A stretch of DNA of 64,000 nucleotides from Halostella litorea (GTDB taxonomy: Archaea; Halobacteriota; Halobacteria; Halobacteriales; Natronoarchaeaceae): positions 485,223 to 549,222 of the forward strand of contig NZ_ML214300.1 of assembly GCF_004785955.1 (NCBI RefSeq). The letters are read 5' to 3'. Both the position numbers and the translations under genes were made by a program. The notes under the pieces are model-generated. The model did no database searches, was not told the origin of the DNA, and saw only the letters and a program-made list of their open reading frames with translations. Below are positions 41,381-50,716 of the stretch, one piece after another. Positions within the stretch are counted from its first letter, which is position 1. Each line of letters starts with the position of its first letter.

Positions 41381-44300
41381 ATGATAGGCGGTCTTCGTCG
41401 GATCGTACCGGCCTTTATCAGGAAGCGATACGCGCTCAAGTTCGGGATAGCGCTTCTGGTACTCGGTCTTTCCGTCGGTGCAATCGGTTACGTCGGGACA
41501 GCACAGCTACAGGGCGAGATCACCCAGAACATCAACGAGAACTACGCGGACACGGCCCAGCAGGAGGCGGCGAACCTCCGGAACTGGAACGAGCGGAACA
41601 AGATTCTGACGGAGTCGGCGGCGTCGTCCGACGCCGTCCAGAGCGGGGAGGTGCGGACCATCAACCAGGAACTCACGACCCGCTTGGGCGTCGGCGGTGA
41701 GGACGTCAGCATCGACTACGTCGACACCGTCGACGAACGCATCGAGGCGAGTTCGAACGTCGAACGGCGAAACACCACGTTCTCGGAGATAAACGAGCCG
41801 TGGACCCGAGAGGCGTCGCCGGGGATGGGGAGCGACGTTCTCATCTCCGACGTGTACACCCGGCAAACGGGCGCGGGCGATACGACGCGCGTAGTGACGT
41901 ACATCCGGTCGGTCCCCCTCAGCACGGACCACGTGATCGCCTACACCTTCAGCCTCGACCGCTACGCCACGCGGTTCCAGAGCGCTGACGACGAGGACGT
42001 GCTGACCGTCGTCGCCAGCCAGGACAACCGCATCCTCTTCGACGACGCGAGCAACGCCACGATGGGCCAGTCGTTCGGCCAGCAGTACTCCGAGGACGGC
42101 TCGTTGCTCGCGAGTGCGACCACGAGAGGGAACTCCGAGGTCATCGACTGGGGCGAGGAGGGGCCGTCTAGCGTCTACGACATGGACGGCGGCGAGTACG
42201 TCGTCGGCTACGCGCAGGTCGACGACCTCGACACCCAGTGGGTCCTGATCACTCACGAGTCCACCGACAGCGCGTACGGGTTCGCGGGCGACGTCTCGGA
42301 GTACGGGACCTACGCGACGTTCGGCGGCGTCCTCCTCATCGGTCTGGTCGGCGCGGTGCTGGGCCGCAACACGGCCGCGTCGGTCGACCGCCTGACGACC
42401 AAGACCGAGCAGATGGAGGAGGGGAACCTGGACGTCGAGTTCGAGACGAGCCGGATCGACAACGTCGGCCGGCTGTACCAGGGGTTCGCGAACATGCGCG
42501 ACGCCCTGAAAGAACAGATCCAGGAGGCACAGATGGCCCGCGAGGAGGCCGAGCAGGCCCGCGCCCGCGCGGAGGAGATGAACCGGCACCTCGAATCCAA
42601 GGCCGACGAGTACAGCGAGGTCATGCAGGACGCCGCCGAGGGCGACTTCACCCGCCGGATGGAGCCGGACCCGGCGAACGAGGCGATGGACGACATCGCC
42701 GCGGAGTTCAACGAGATGATCGGCCAGATCGAGGAGACGACCGAGCAGCTCAAGAACTTCGCGAACGAGGTCGCAACCTCCAGCGAGGAAGTGACCGCAA
42801 GCTCCGAGGAGGTCCGGTCGGCCAGCGAGCAGGTGACCGAGTCCATCCAGGAGATTTCCGACGGGGCCGAGCGGCAGAACGACCAGCTCCAGTCGGTGTC
42901 CAGCGAGATGTCCGGGCTGTCGACGACCGTCGAGGAGATCGCCTCCTCGTCGAACGAGGTCGCCGACATCGCCGAGCGCACCGCCGAGACCGGCCGCGAG
43001 GGCCGCGAGGCCGCGGAGGCCGCCATCGAGGGGATGCGCCAGATCGAGGACGAGTCCGAGCAGGCCGTCGCCGAGATCGAGGCCCTGGAGGCCGAGATGG
43101 AGCAGATCGACGAGCTGATCGACTTCATCGCGGAGATCGCCGAGCAGACCAACATGCTCGCGCTGAACGCCAACATCGAGGCCGCGCGGTCGGGCGAGTC
43201 CGGCGAGGGCTTCTCGGTCGTCGCGGGCGAGGTCAAGGACCTGGCCGAGGACACGAAAGACGCCGCCGAGGAGATCGAGGACCGGCTGGGCAGCATCCGC
43301 GAGCAGACCGAACGGACCGCCGAGGAGGTCCAGAACGCCAGCGACCAGGTGTCCGAACACACGGACTCCGTGGAGAACGCGGTGGACGCGCTGGAGGAGA
43401 TCGCCGGCTACGCCCAGGAGACGAACACGGGCGTTCAGGAGATCAGCGCGGCGACCGAACAGCAGGCCGCCTCCACCCAGCAGGTCGTCGCCATGGTCGA
43501 CGAGGCCGCGACGATCAGCCAGGAGACGACCGCCGAGGCCGAGAACGTCGCGGCCGCCGCCGAGGAGCAGACGACCGCGCTGACCGAGGTGTCGCGCAGC
43601 GCGAGCGACCTCGCCGGGCAGGCGTCGCGGCTCTCCGAGGCGCTGGACCGCTTCGACACCGACGCCGACTCCAGCTTCGAGATGGGCGACCCCGGGAACC
43701 TCCTCGGCGACGAGCCCGGTGAGGCCGCGTCGGGCGACGAGGCGGCCGCCGACCCGCTGAGCGACGACGAACTGGTTGACGACGAACTGACCGGCGACGA
43801 GTTAGCCGGCGACGACGACCTGCTGAGCAGCGACGATCCGGTGTCCGACGACGGGCCGGCCGGCGACGTCGGCGGGTCGGCCGCCGGGGTCGACCACGGG
43901 GACGATGCGTCCGGGGTCGACGGCCTCGAAGACGCCGACGTCGAGTTCCCGGAGGGCGTCGGTGCCGACGACGGCTCGCTCGGGGGCAACGCGGCCTCGT
44001 TCGACGACGAAGCAGACGCGGCCGCGGGCGACGACCCGCTCGCAGCCGGCGACGACGCGGACGATGACGACGACCCGCTCGCGCCGCCGGCCGACGAGAG
44101 CGGCAGCGACATCCCGACGGGCGACCTGGCGGGCGGGGACGACGCGGACGACGGATTCCCGCTCGACGGGGCGGACGACTCCGGTGAGGCCGACGACGGG
44201 TTCCCGCTCGACGAGGCGGACGACTCCGGTGAGGCCCCCGACGGGGACGACTCGCTGGCGCTCGGGAGCGCTGACGACGCCGGCGACGACTCCGATGAGG

Positions 44301-44503
44301 GCGGCGGGGAGGACCCGCTGGCGCTCGGCGGGACCGACGACGCCGGCGACGACGCGGACGACGCCGCTACCGGACTGTCGTTCGAGGCGACCGAGACCGA
44401 GGAAGCCGACGACGGCGCGGACGACGAGGACGAGTCGACCGACGACGACGGCGACGAGGACGACATGTTCTCGTTCGTGCAGGACGAGCCGAACGAGGAC
44501 TAG
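41381..44503 (+). CDS. Methyl-accepting chemotaxis transducer with long acidic tail
   Basis: The 1040-residue transducer has TM1 (about 21-42), an extracytoplasmic sensor of about 260 residues (Cache-like by size and [17 protein letters not shown]), TM2 (about 310-330) and HAMP (about 330-385). The long coiled-coil signalling domain has its hairpin tip near residues 580-625 ([36 protein letters not shown]). After about residue 765 comes a 275-residue acidic low-complexity tail rich in Asp, Gly and Ala, with a duplicated DGFPLD unit, ending [14 protein letters not shown]. It should signal through CheW/CheA encoded nearby. The ligand is unknown. It overlaps the convergent cheR by 4 bp. Confidence 0.93.
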   Translation: MIGGLRRIVPAFIRKRYALKFGIALLVLGLSVGAIGYVGTAQLQGEITQNINENYADTAQQEAANLRNWNERNKILTESAASSDAVQSGEVRTINQELTTRLGVGGEDVSIDYVDTVDERIEASSNVERRNTTFSEINEPWTREASPGMGSDVLISDVYTRQTGAGDTTRVVTYIRSVPLSTDHVIAYTFSLDRYATRFQSADDEDVLTVVASQDNRILFDDASNATMGQSFGQQYSEDGSLLASATTRGNSEVIDWGEEGPSSVYDMDGGEYVVGYAQVDDLDTQWVLITHESTDSAYGFAGDVSEYGTYATFGGVLLIGLVGAVLGRNTAASVDRLTTKTEQMEEGNLDVEFETSRIDNVGRLYQGFANMRDALKEQIQEAQMAREEAEQARARAEEMNRHLESKADEYSEVMQDAAEGDFTRRMEPDPANEAMDDIAAEFNEMIGQIEETTEQLKNFANEVATSSEEVTASSEEVRSASEQVTESIQEISDGAERQNDQLQSVSSEMSGLSTTVEEIASSSNEVADIAERTAETGREGREAAEAAIEGMRQIEDESEQAVAEIEALEAEMEQIDELIDFIAEIAEQTNMLALNANIEAARSGESGEGFSVVAGEVKDLAEDTKDAAEEIEDRLGSIREQTERTAEEVQNASDQVSEHTDSVENAVDALEEIAGYAQETNTGVQEISAATEQQAASTQQVVAMVDEAATISQETTAEAENVAAAAEEQTTALTEVSRSASDLAGQASRLSEALDRFDTDADSSFEMGDPGNLLGDEPGEAASGDEAAADPLSDDELVDDELTGDELAGDDDLLSSDDPVSDDGPAGDVGGSAAGVDHGDDASGVDGLEDADVEFPEGVGADDGSLGGNAASFDDEADAAAGDDPLAAGDDADDDDDPLAPPADESGSDIPTGDLAGGDDADDGFPLDGADDSGEADDGFPLDEADDSGEAPDGDDSLALGSADDAGDDSDEGGGEDPLALGGTDDAGDDADDAATGLSFEATETEEADDGADDEDESTDDDGDEDDMFSFVQDEPNED
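44147..44236 (+). repeat. Tandem 45-bp repeat in the transducer tail
   Basis: Two adjacent 45-bp units (44147-44191 and 44192-44236) encode [15 protein letters not shown] and [15 protein letters not shown] and differ at only two bases. Related but looser units (DPLALG, DSLALG with TDDAGDD) follow up to 44370. The pattern suggests growth of the tail by slippage or unequal crossing over. Confidence 0.85.
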
Positions 44504-45303
44504 TCGCGCCGGTAGATCCTGAGCCGTCCGTCCTGGACGGCGAAGGCGGACTTCAACTGCGGCGGTATCGTCTCCGCTTTCCCGATGACGAGATAGCCGT
44601 CGGGCCGGAGCGACCGGCCGACCGTGCGGAGGATCGGCTCCTTGTACTCGTCGTCGATGTAGATGAAGAGGTTCCGGCAGACGACGAGGTCGAAGCCCTC
44701 CTTGGGCCCGTCGTTGATCAGGTCGTGGCGCTCGAAGGCGACCCGGCGCTTGACCTCGTCCCGCACCGCGAACGTGTCGCCGCTCCGGTCGACGAAGCGG
44801 TGGTAGTTCGACAGGTAGCTCAACTGCTCGTCGATGTCGACGGTGCGGCTGCTCTCGTAGACGCCCTTCCGGGCGGCGGCCAGCGCCGCGTCGTTGATGT
44901 CCGTCGCCAGCACCGACACCGACGACTCGTCGATCCGGGGGTCGTCGGCGGCCAGCATCGACAGCGAGTACGGCTCGCGGCCGTCGGCGCAGGCGGCGCT
45001 CCAGACGGAGGTCTGACCGGACTCGTCGGTGAGTTCCCGGAGCACGTCCCGGATCCCGTCCCAGACGTCCTCGTTGCGGAAGAAGCCTGTGACGTTGATG
45101 CTCAGGGCATCGAGCAGCGCCTGCTGTTCCTCCGGGTCGCCGCGGAGCGCCCCCAGGTAGTCGTCGTACGACTCACAGCCGGTGCGGCGCATCCGCGAGG
45201 CGAGCCGGCGCTGGAGGTAGCTGTCGTTGTAGTGGCTCGTCGCGAACCCCATCTCGTCCTCGACGAAGGTGACGAGGCGGTCGTACTGGTCCCCGGCGCT
45301 CAC
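44500..45303 (-). CDS. cheR: Chemoreceptor methyltransferase CheR
   Basis: The 267-residue enzyme methylates glutamates on transducers using S-adenosylmethionine. The N-terminal helical domain ([20 protein letters not shown]) is followed by the SAM-binding [20 protein letters not shown], with [16 protein letters not shown], and the [15 protein letters not shown] motif. It ends the minus-strand che operon, with its ATGA start overlapping cheD. Confidence 0.95.
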   Translation of the reverse strand: MSAGDQYDRLVTFVEDEMGFATSHYNDSYLQRRLASRMRRTGCESYDDYLGALRGDPEEQQALLDALSINVTGFFRNEDVWDGIRDVLRELTDESGQTSVWSAACADGREPYSLSMLAADDPRIDESSVSVLATDINDAALAAARKGVYESSRTVDIDEQLSYLSNYHRFVDRSGDTFAVRDEVKRRVAFERHDLINDGPKEGFDLVVCRNLFIYIDDEYKEPILRTVGRSLRPDGYLVIGKAETIPPQLKSAFAVQDGRLRIYRRD

Positions 45304-45824
45304 AGTTCGGTGATGCCGTCCGCTTCCTCGTCGGACGTGCGGATGCGTAACGTCCCGTCGCCGGTGTCGAACTCGACGGTGCGCCCGCGCTGGCCGCCGA
45401 CCTCCTCGGCGGCGATCGGCACGCCGAGCTTGTCGAGTTCCTCGCGGGCCGCGTCGACGTTGCGCTTGCCGACGGCCTCGCCGAAGCTATCGAACTCGAA
45501 CATGTCGCTGCCGCCGGCCAGCTTCGCCTCCACGCCGGTGTAGGTGGCCCCGGACTCGACCATCTGGCGGAGCATCGCGCGGATCGCGGTGTCCGCGAAC
45601 TTGCCGGGGTTCCCCCCGCTCGTCTCGTTGGCGTCGCCGTCCGGGAGCATGACGTGTGCCAGCCCGCCGATGCCGGACTCGTCGTCGTACAGCGCGACCG
45701 CGACACACGACCCCAGCCCGTAGGACTTGAGCGTCACGTCCTCCCCGGTGACGTAGAACTCCGAGATGCCGACCTGGATGGGGTCCGTCGTCGGCGCGCC
45801 CGGCTCGCTGCCGTAGGTCTTCAT
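45300..45824 (-). CDS. cheD: Chemoreceptor deamidase CheD
   Basis: The 174-residue protein shows the CheD catalytic Cys in SYGLGSCVAVALYDDES and the His in GGLAHVMLPDGDANETSGGN, followed by KFADTAIRAMLRQMVE and GKRNVDAAREELDKLGVPI. It deamidates receptor glutamines and in Bacillus-type systems is controlled by CheC, which is encoded immediately upstream. Overlaps of 4 bp on both sides. Confidence 0.94.
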   Translation of the reverse strand: MKTYGSEPGAPTTDPIQVGISEFYVTGEDVTLKSYGLGSCVAVALYDDESGIGGLAHVMLPDGDANETSGGNPGKFADTAIRAMLRQMVESGATYTGVEAKLAGGSDMFEFDSFGEAVGKRNVDAAREELDKLGVPIAAEEVGGQRGRTVEFDTGDGTLRIRTSDEEADGITEL

Positions 45825-47059
45825 GGCGACTCGGCCTCGTCGACCGGGAACTCCGCGGTCGTCTTCGCGTCCTCGACCCGGTCCACGTCGAGGTCGTTGA
45901 GCGCCCGCTCCAGGTCCGCCTCGTCGGGGATGGCGTAGATGTCGCAGTCGAATTCGCGGTCGTCGGCCTCGATCTGCGTGTCGAAGACGAAGGCGTACTC
46001 CTGGTTCTCCCCGAGGTCGATGACCACGGGGTCGATGACGGCCGGGCCGACGTCGTGGACGAACTCGGGCGTCGAGTGGTCTATCGTCGTGTCGAGCACG
46101 TTCGCCCAGCCGTCGAGGAAGCCACTCGCCATGATGTTGCCCAGTTCCTTGATCGCGGAGGTGCCCATCTCGCCGAACTCGTCCTCGGGCGGGGACGGCA
46201 CGGTCGCCTCGACGACCTCCCGGGCCGAGGACTCGTCGAACAGGAAGAGGAGATAGCCCGATGGCGTCCCGTCGAACGAGAAGGCGACGCCGACCAGCGG
46301 CTCGTCGGATATCTCCTCGGGGATCGTCTCCAGCGAGACGAAGTTGAGCCGGCGGATGTCGACCTCCGTCTCGATGCCGGTCAGCGTCGTCACGGCGTTT
46401 GCCACCTCCGTCGCCCCCTGCTGGGCGAGCTTGTCGAAGCCGACGAGTTTGTCGTACTCGATGCCGCCGCCGTCGCTCTGCCGGTCGAGTATCTCCGCCA
46501 TCGACTCGTGCTCGGGCAGCAGGTAGTGCTTGTAGCCGATCTCCGTGTCGACGGCCTCGATCTGGCTGCGGAACAGGAGCGCCAGGTCCTCCTCGCTCGG
46601 GGCGGTGTCGAGGTCGCCGAAGAACGGCTCGGCGGTCCGCCCCTCGATGAACTCCGGCGTCGAGACGTCTATCACCGTGCCGAGCACGTCCGCCCAGCCG
46701 TCGATGAAGCCGTTGGTCATGATCTGGCCGACCTCGGTGACGGCGCTCTGGTCCATCCCCGAGAAGTCGCCGGTCCCCTGCTCCTGCAGCAGCGTCCGGG
46801 TGATCTCCTCAGCGGCCTCCCTGTCGAAGATGATGATCGAGTGCCCGGCCAGCCCGGCGCTCAACTCGACCCGGACGCCGACCTTTTCGCGGCCGTCGTC
46901 TATCTCCGCGCGGATCTCCGACCCGCGCATGAAGTTCAGCTTCGTGACGCCGACCCGGGTGCCGACGCCGGTCATGCTGGTCAGGCGGCCGGCGGCCAGC
47001 CCCGACCCTTCGCGAGCCATGCGGTAGAACGTGCCGAGTGCGTTGACATCCAGCTTCAT
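45821..47059 (-). CDS. cheC: Double-domain CheC-family protein
   Basis: The 412-residue protein contains two CheC-like halves (about 1-200 and 205-400). CheC proteins dephosphorylate CheY-P and bind CheD. The second half has an intact S-x3-E-x2-N phosphatase motif in TSAIKELGNIMASGFLDGWA. The first half has the equivalent QSAVTEVGQIMTNGFIDGWA with Gln in place of Asn, so one site may be weak or structural. It lies between the single-domain cheC and cheD with 4-bp overlaps. Confidence 0.9.
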   Translation of the reverse strand: MKLDVNALGTFYRMAREGSGLAAGRLTSMTGVGTRVGVTKLNFMRGSEIRAEIDDGREKVGVRVELSAGLAGHSIIIFDREAAEEITRTLLQEQGTGDFSGMDQSAVTEVGQIMTNGFIDGWADVLGTVIDVSTPEFIEGRTAEPFFGDLDTAPSEEDLALLFRSQIEAVDTEIGYKHYLLPEHESMAEILDRQSDGGGIEYDKLVGFDKLAQQGATEVANAVTTLTGIETEVDIRRLNFVSLETIPEEISDEPLVGVAFSFDGTPSGYLLFLFDESSAREVVEATVPSPPEDEFGEMGTSAIKELGNIMASGFLDGWANVLDTTIDHSTPEFVHDVGPAVIDPVVIDLGENQEYAFVFDTQIEADDREFDCDIYAIPDEADLERALNDLDVDRVEDAKTTAEFPVDEAESP

Positions 47060-47661
47060 GCGGGTTGTGCCTCGATGCTGTTGATCATTTCGACGAACTC
47101 CTCCAGGTCCGGGAACGCGTATATCTCCGCCTCGACCTCGTAGGACGGGACATGCATCTGCGAGTCGAAAAACAGGGCGAGGTCCTCCCCGCCCAGCCCG
47201 GCGGTGCGCTCGACGACCTCGTCGGCCTCGGCGTACACGAGCTGGGGCGTCGCGATGTCTATCGTGCGGCCGAGTACGTCCGCCCAGCCGTCGATGAAGC
47301 CGCTTGCCATCATGTTGCCCAGCTCCTCGACCGCGCTTCTGGCCATCTCGCCGGAGACCGACGAGAGGTCGTCGACCATGTCCGACAGCATCAGCGCCGT
47401 GATCTTCTTGGCGCTCGCCTCCGGGAAGAGGATGAGGATGTGCCCGTGGGGCGGCTCCATGAGCCTGACGCGGACGCCGACGCGACGGCCCTCGTCCAGT
47501 TGGGCCGTGATGTCCTCGACGTCGACGAAGTTCGTCTTCGTCACCTCCATCTTGGCGTCCTCGCCGGTGAGTTTGCTCATGTTGTCGGCGACGCCGTTCG
47601 TCCCGACCTTCGCCATCTCGTTGATGAAGCTCAGCTTCCGGATGTCGACCATCAGGCTCAT
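47056..47661 (-). CDS. cheC: Single-domain CheC
   Basis: The 201-residue protein has one CheC domain. The second-helix motif RSAVEELGNMMASGFIDGWA keeps the catalytic Ser-Glu-Asn set, while the first helix (LSFINEMAKVGTNGVADN) has Lys where Asn is expected. It probably acts on CheY-P and/or CheD. The two cheC genes look like relatives (shared NMMASGFIDGWADVLGRTID-type segment). It follows cheA after 22 bp. Confidence 0.91.
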   Translation of the reverse strand: MSLMVDIRKLSFINEMAKVGTNGVADNMSKLTGEDAKMEVTKTNFVDVEDITAQLDEGRRVGVRVRLMEPPHGHILILFPEASAKKITALMLSDMVDDLSSVSGEMARSAVEELGNMMASGFIDGWADVLGRTIDIATPQLVYAEADEVVERTAGLGGEDLALFFDSQMHVPSYEVEAEIYAFPDLEEFVEMINSIEAQPA

Positions 47662-47683
47662 AGTTGCCTCCGTCTGTCTCGGA

Positions 47684-50600
47684 TCATAGTGACTCCACGT
47701 CCAGGATGTTGACCACGTCGCCCTCGCCGAGCACCGTCGCGCCCGAGAGGCCGGGTATGTCGCCGAGGACGCCCTCGTAGGGTTTGACCACGACCTCCTG
47801 TTGGCCGCGGACCTCGTCGCACTCTATCGCGACCGGGCGGATGTCGTCGCGCACCCGGACGAGCATGTGCTCCCCGCTCCGCCGCGGCCCCGGCACGTCG
47901 AGTTCCTCGGCCAGGTCCAACAGCGGGTACTCCTCGCCGTCGCGCCGGACGACCCGCTGGCCGTCGACCGTCGCCACGTCGTCGAGCGGCCCGATCTCCT
48001 GTACGTCCTTGATCGGGATCCCGTACTCCTCCTCGCCGGCCGCGACGAACAGCACGTCGGCGATGGCGACGTTCACCGGCAGCGACAGCCGGACCGTCGT
48101 CCCCTCGCCCGGGTCGCTCTCGACGGTGACGTCGCCGTCCAGTTCCTCGACGGTGCTGGCGACCACGTCCATGCCGACGCCGCGACCGCTGACGTCGGTC
48201 ACCTCCTCGGAGGTGGAGAAGCCGGCGGTGAAGACGAGGTCGTACACCGCCTCGTCGTCCATCCCCTCGACCTCCTCGCGCGTCCGGATCCCCTCCTCCA
48301 CGGCGGTCTCGCGGAGGCGGTCGGGGTCGAGGCCGCGCCCGTCGTCCTCCACCTCGATGACGACGCGGTCGCGCTCGCGCCGCGCCCGGAGCTCCACCGA
48401 CGCCTCGGGGTCCTTGCCGGCGGCCTCGCGCTCCTCCGGCGGCTCGACCCCGTGGTCGACCGCGTTGCGCACGATGTGGACCAGCGGATCGCCGATCTCG
48501 TTGAGGACGCTGCGGTCCAGTTCCACGTCGCCCCCGAGCAGCTCGAAGTCGACCTGTTTGCCCTGCTCGCGGGCGATGTCCCGGACCGTCCGAGGGAGCC
48601 GGTTGGTGACGGTCGACAGCGGCACCAGCCGGATGTCCATCACGGTGTCTTGCAGTTCCGTCGTGATGTCCTCCAGTTCGTCCAGTTCCTGGTCAAGCAG
48701 CGCCAGCGAGTCGCCCCGCTCTATCGCCCGGCGCAGCCGGACGCGGCTCGTGACCATCCCCTCGACGAGGTTCAGCAGCCGGTCGACCTTCTCGACGTCG
48801 ACGCGGACGGACTGGATCTCCTCCCCGCCGCTCGTCGGACCGCTCTGGTCGACGGCCGACCGGGGGCCGTCCCCGGCGTCGGCGTCCGCGGTCCCGGTCG
48901 ACGCGGCCGCCGCTTCGTCGGCGGTGGCATCGGTTTCCGGCTCCTCTGCCACGGCGGCGTCGGCCGCCGCAGCGTCGTCCGACGCGGCGGTTTCGTCGGC
49001 CACGTCCTCGGCCTCCGCGGACTCCTCGGCCGTATCGGGCGCGTCGAACCCCTCGAACTCGCCGACGTCGGTCGCCGTGTCGACGGTCGTCCCGGTGTCG
49101 AGGTCGACGTCGCCGAAGCCGCCGGTGTCGGCGGTCCCCGTCTCTGCCTCGTCGTCGCCGAAGCCGACGTCGTCGAACGCGCCGTCCGCGTCCGCCCCGG
49201 CGTCGCTCTCCGCGGTCGCCGTGCCGGCGCCGCTCCCGGCGTCCGCCGCCTCGGCGTCGGCCTCCGCGACGGCGTCGCCGAACGGGTCGGCGGTACCGGC
49301 GTCGTCCGCGGCGACGCCTTCGTCCGCGTCGACGGTGTCGTCCCCGGAAGCGTCGTCGACGAGGTCGTCGAACGCGCCGGACTCGGGTTCGAGCCCGTCG
49401 TCCGCGTCGGCCGCGTCGTCCTCGGCCAGCGCCGCGTCGACGTCGTCCAGCGCGTCCTCGAACGGGTCGTCGTCGACGTCGGCCTCGTCGCCGAGCAGTT
49501 CGTCGAAGCCGACCTCGTCCTCGTCGTCGTACTCGTCGAACTCCAGTTCGTCGAGTTCGTCCTGCAGTTCGTCGAAGCCGACCGGGTCGACCTCGTCCTG
49601 TAGCTCCGCGAACGTCGAGGACGCGTCCTCGACTTCGTCGTCGCCGTCGTCGGTCCCGGCGTCGCCCGCCGGCTCCGCCGTCTCGGCGGGTTCGACCGCT
49701 TCGTCGGCCGCTTCGCTTGCATCGTCGGCGGCCGCCTCGCCGGCCGATTCGTCGAGCGTCGACACCTCCGGTTCGGCGTCGATCCCCTCGAACGAGCCGG
49801 CCTCGCCAAGGTCGTCCAGCCCCTCGACCTCGCCGACCTCGTCGACCATCGAGTCGAGGTCGTCGAACTGGTCGACCTCGTCGTCGTCCAGCAGTTCGTC
49901 GACGGACACGTCCTCCGGGTCCGCCGCCGGCTCGGCGTCCGCGCCCGCCTCGGGCTCGGTTTCCGCAGTCGGTGCGGCGTCGGTCGGCTCCGCCGTCTCG
50001 GCGAGGTCGTCGGCCACCGCGGTCGCGTCGGTGATGATCGCCGCCTCGACGGCGCCGACCGGGTCGAGCGCGGCGCTTATCGCCGTCTCGCCGACGGGGC
50101 TGGCGAAGGCGGCGTCGAACGTCCCGTCGTAGTCGCCGTCCGCGATGGCGTCCTCGGACGGGTCCGTGCCGAGCAGGTCGAAGGCGTCGCGGAGCGCCTC
50201 CACGACGAGGACCCCGTCGCCCGAGTCGGTCCCGCCCGCGATGTCGAGGCGGGCGTGGTACACGTCGTGTGCGTCGTCGTCAGGCGCGTCGACCGCCGAG
50301 AGCAGCGACTCCACGGCGTCGTCGTCCGGCGCTTCGATCCCGGCCTCGGGGACGTACTCCCGGAGCGACGCGATGACCGGCCCCGGGTCCGACTGCGGTT
50401 CGCCGTGTCGCCGGGTCTCGTCCAGCATCGCTTCGAGGGAGTCGACGCCCTCGAACACCCGGTCCATCAGCGTCGGGGTGACCTCCACGTCGCCGGCCCG
50501 GACCGCGTCGAGCAGGTCCTCTATCGCGTGGGCGAGGTCGCTCGCGTCGGTAAAGCCCATCGCGCCGCAGTTGCCCTTGAGCGTGTGTGCGGTCCGGAAT

Positions 50601-50716
50601 ATCTCGTCCATCGCGGCGTCGTCGTCCGGGTCGTTCTCCAGGTCCAGCAACGCGTTGTTCAGCGTCGTGATCCCTTCCTCGCTCTCCTGTACGAAGTCCC
50701 TGACGTACTCATCCAT
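47684..50716 (-). CDS. cheA: Chemotaxis histidine kinase CheA
   Basis: The 1010-residue kinase has domains in order. P1 has phospho-His 44 in FRTAHTLKGNCGAMGF. A CheY-docking P2 domain follows (about 150-230; DVYHARLDIAGGTDSGDGVL). Next is an acidic, Ala/Asp-rich linker of about 390 residues. P3 starts near 635 (VDRLLNLVEGMVTSRVRLRR), then the P4 ATPase with VRNAVDHGVEPPEER, VEDDGRGLD and GRGVGMDVV, and P5 CheW-like (NVAIADVLFVAAGEEEYGIP). The linker makes it much longer than usual CheA. Start MDEYVRDFVQESEEG overlaps cheB by 8 bp; an upstream GTG at 50725 is less likely. Confidence 0.95.
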   Translation of the reverse strand: MDEYVRDFVQESEEGITTLNNALLDLENDPDDDAAMDEIFRTAHTLKGNCGAMGFTDASDLAHAIEDLLDAVRAGDVEVTPTLMDRVFEGVDSLEAMLDETRRHGEPQSDPGPVIASLREYVPEAGIEAPDDDAVESLLSAVDAPDDDAHDVYHARLDIAGGTDSGDGVLVVEALRDAFDLLGTDPSEDAIADGDYDGTFDAAFASPVGETAISAALDPVGAVEAAIITDATAVADDLAETAEPTDAAPTAETEPEAGADAEPAADPEDVSVDELLDDDEVDQFDDLDSMVDEVGEVEGLDDLGEAGSFEGIDAEPEVSTLDESAGEAAADDASEAADEAVEPAETAEPAGDAGTDDGDDEVEDASSTFAELQDEVDPVGFDELQDELDELEFDEYDDEDEVGFDELLGDEADVDDDPFEDALDDVDAALAEDDAADADDGLEPESGAFDDLVDDASGDDTVDADEGVAADDAGTADPFGDAVAEADAEAADAGSGAGTATAESDAGADADGAFDDVGFGDDEAETGTADTGGFGDVDLDTGTTVDTATDVGEFEGFDAPDTAEESAEAEDVADETAASDDAAAADAAVAEEPETDATADEAAAASTGTADADAGDGPRSAVDQSGPTSGGEEIQSVRVDVEKVDRLLNLVEGMVTSRVRLRRAIERGDSLALLDQELDELEDITTELQDTVMDIRLVPLSTVTNRLPRTVRDIAREQGKQVDFELLGGDVELDRSVLNEIGDPLVHIVRNAVDHGVEPPEEREAAGKDPEASVELRARRERDRVVIEVEDDGRGLDPDRLRETAVEEGIRTREEVEGMDDEAVYDLVFTAGFSTSEEVTDVSGRGVGMDVVASTVEELDGDVTVESDPGEGTTVRLSLPVNVAIADVLFVAAGEEEYGIPIKDVQEIGPLDDVATVDGQRVVRRDGEEYPLLDLAEELDVPGPRRSGEHMLVRVRDDIRPVAIECDEVRGQQEVVVKPYEGVLGDIPGLSGATVLGEGDVVNILDVESL

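Noticed and set aside
43690-44490. Separate gene for the acidic tail of the transducer
   Set aside because: The frame is continuous with the signalling domain with no stop or start in between; the acidic composition matches other haloarchaeal tails.
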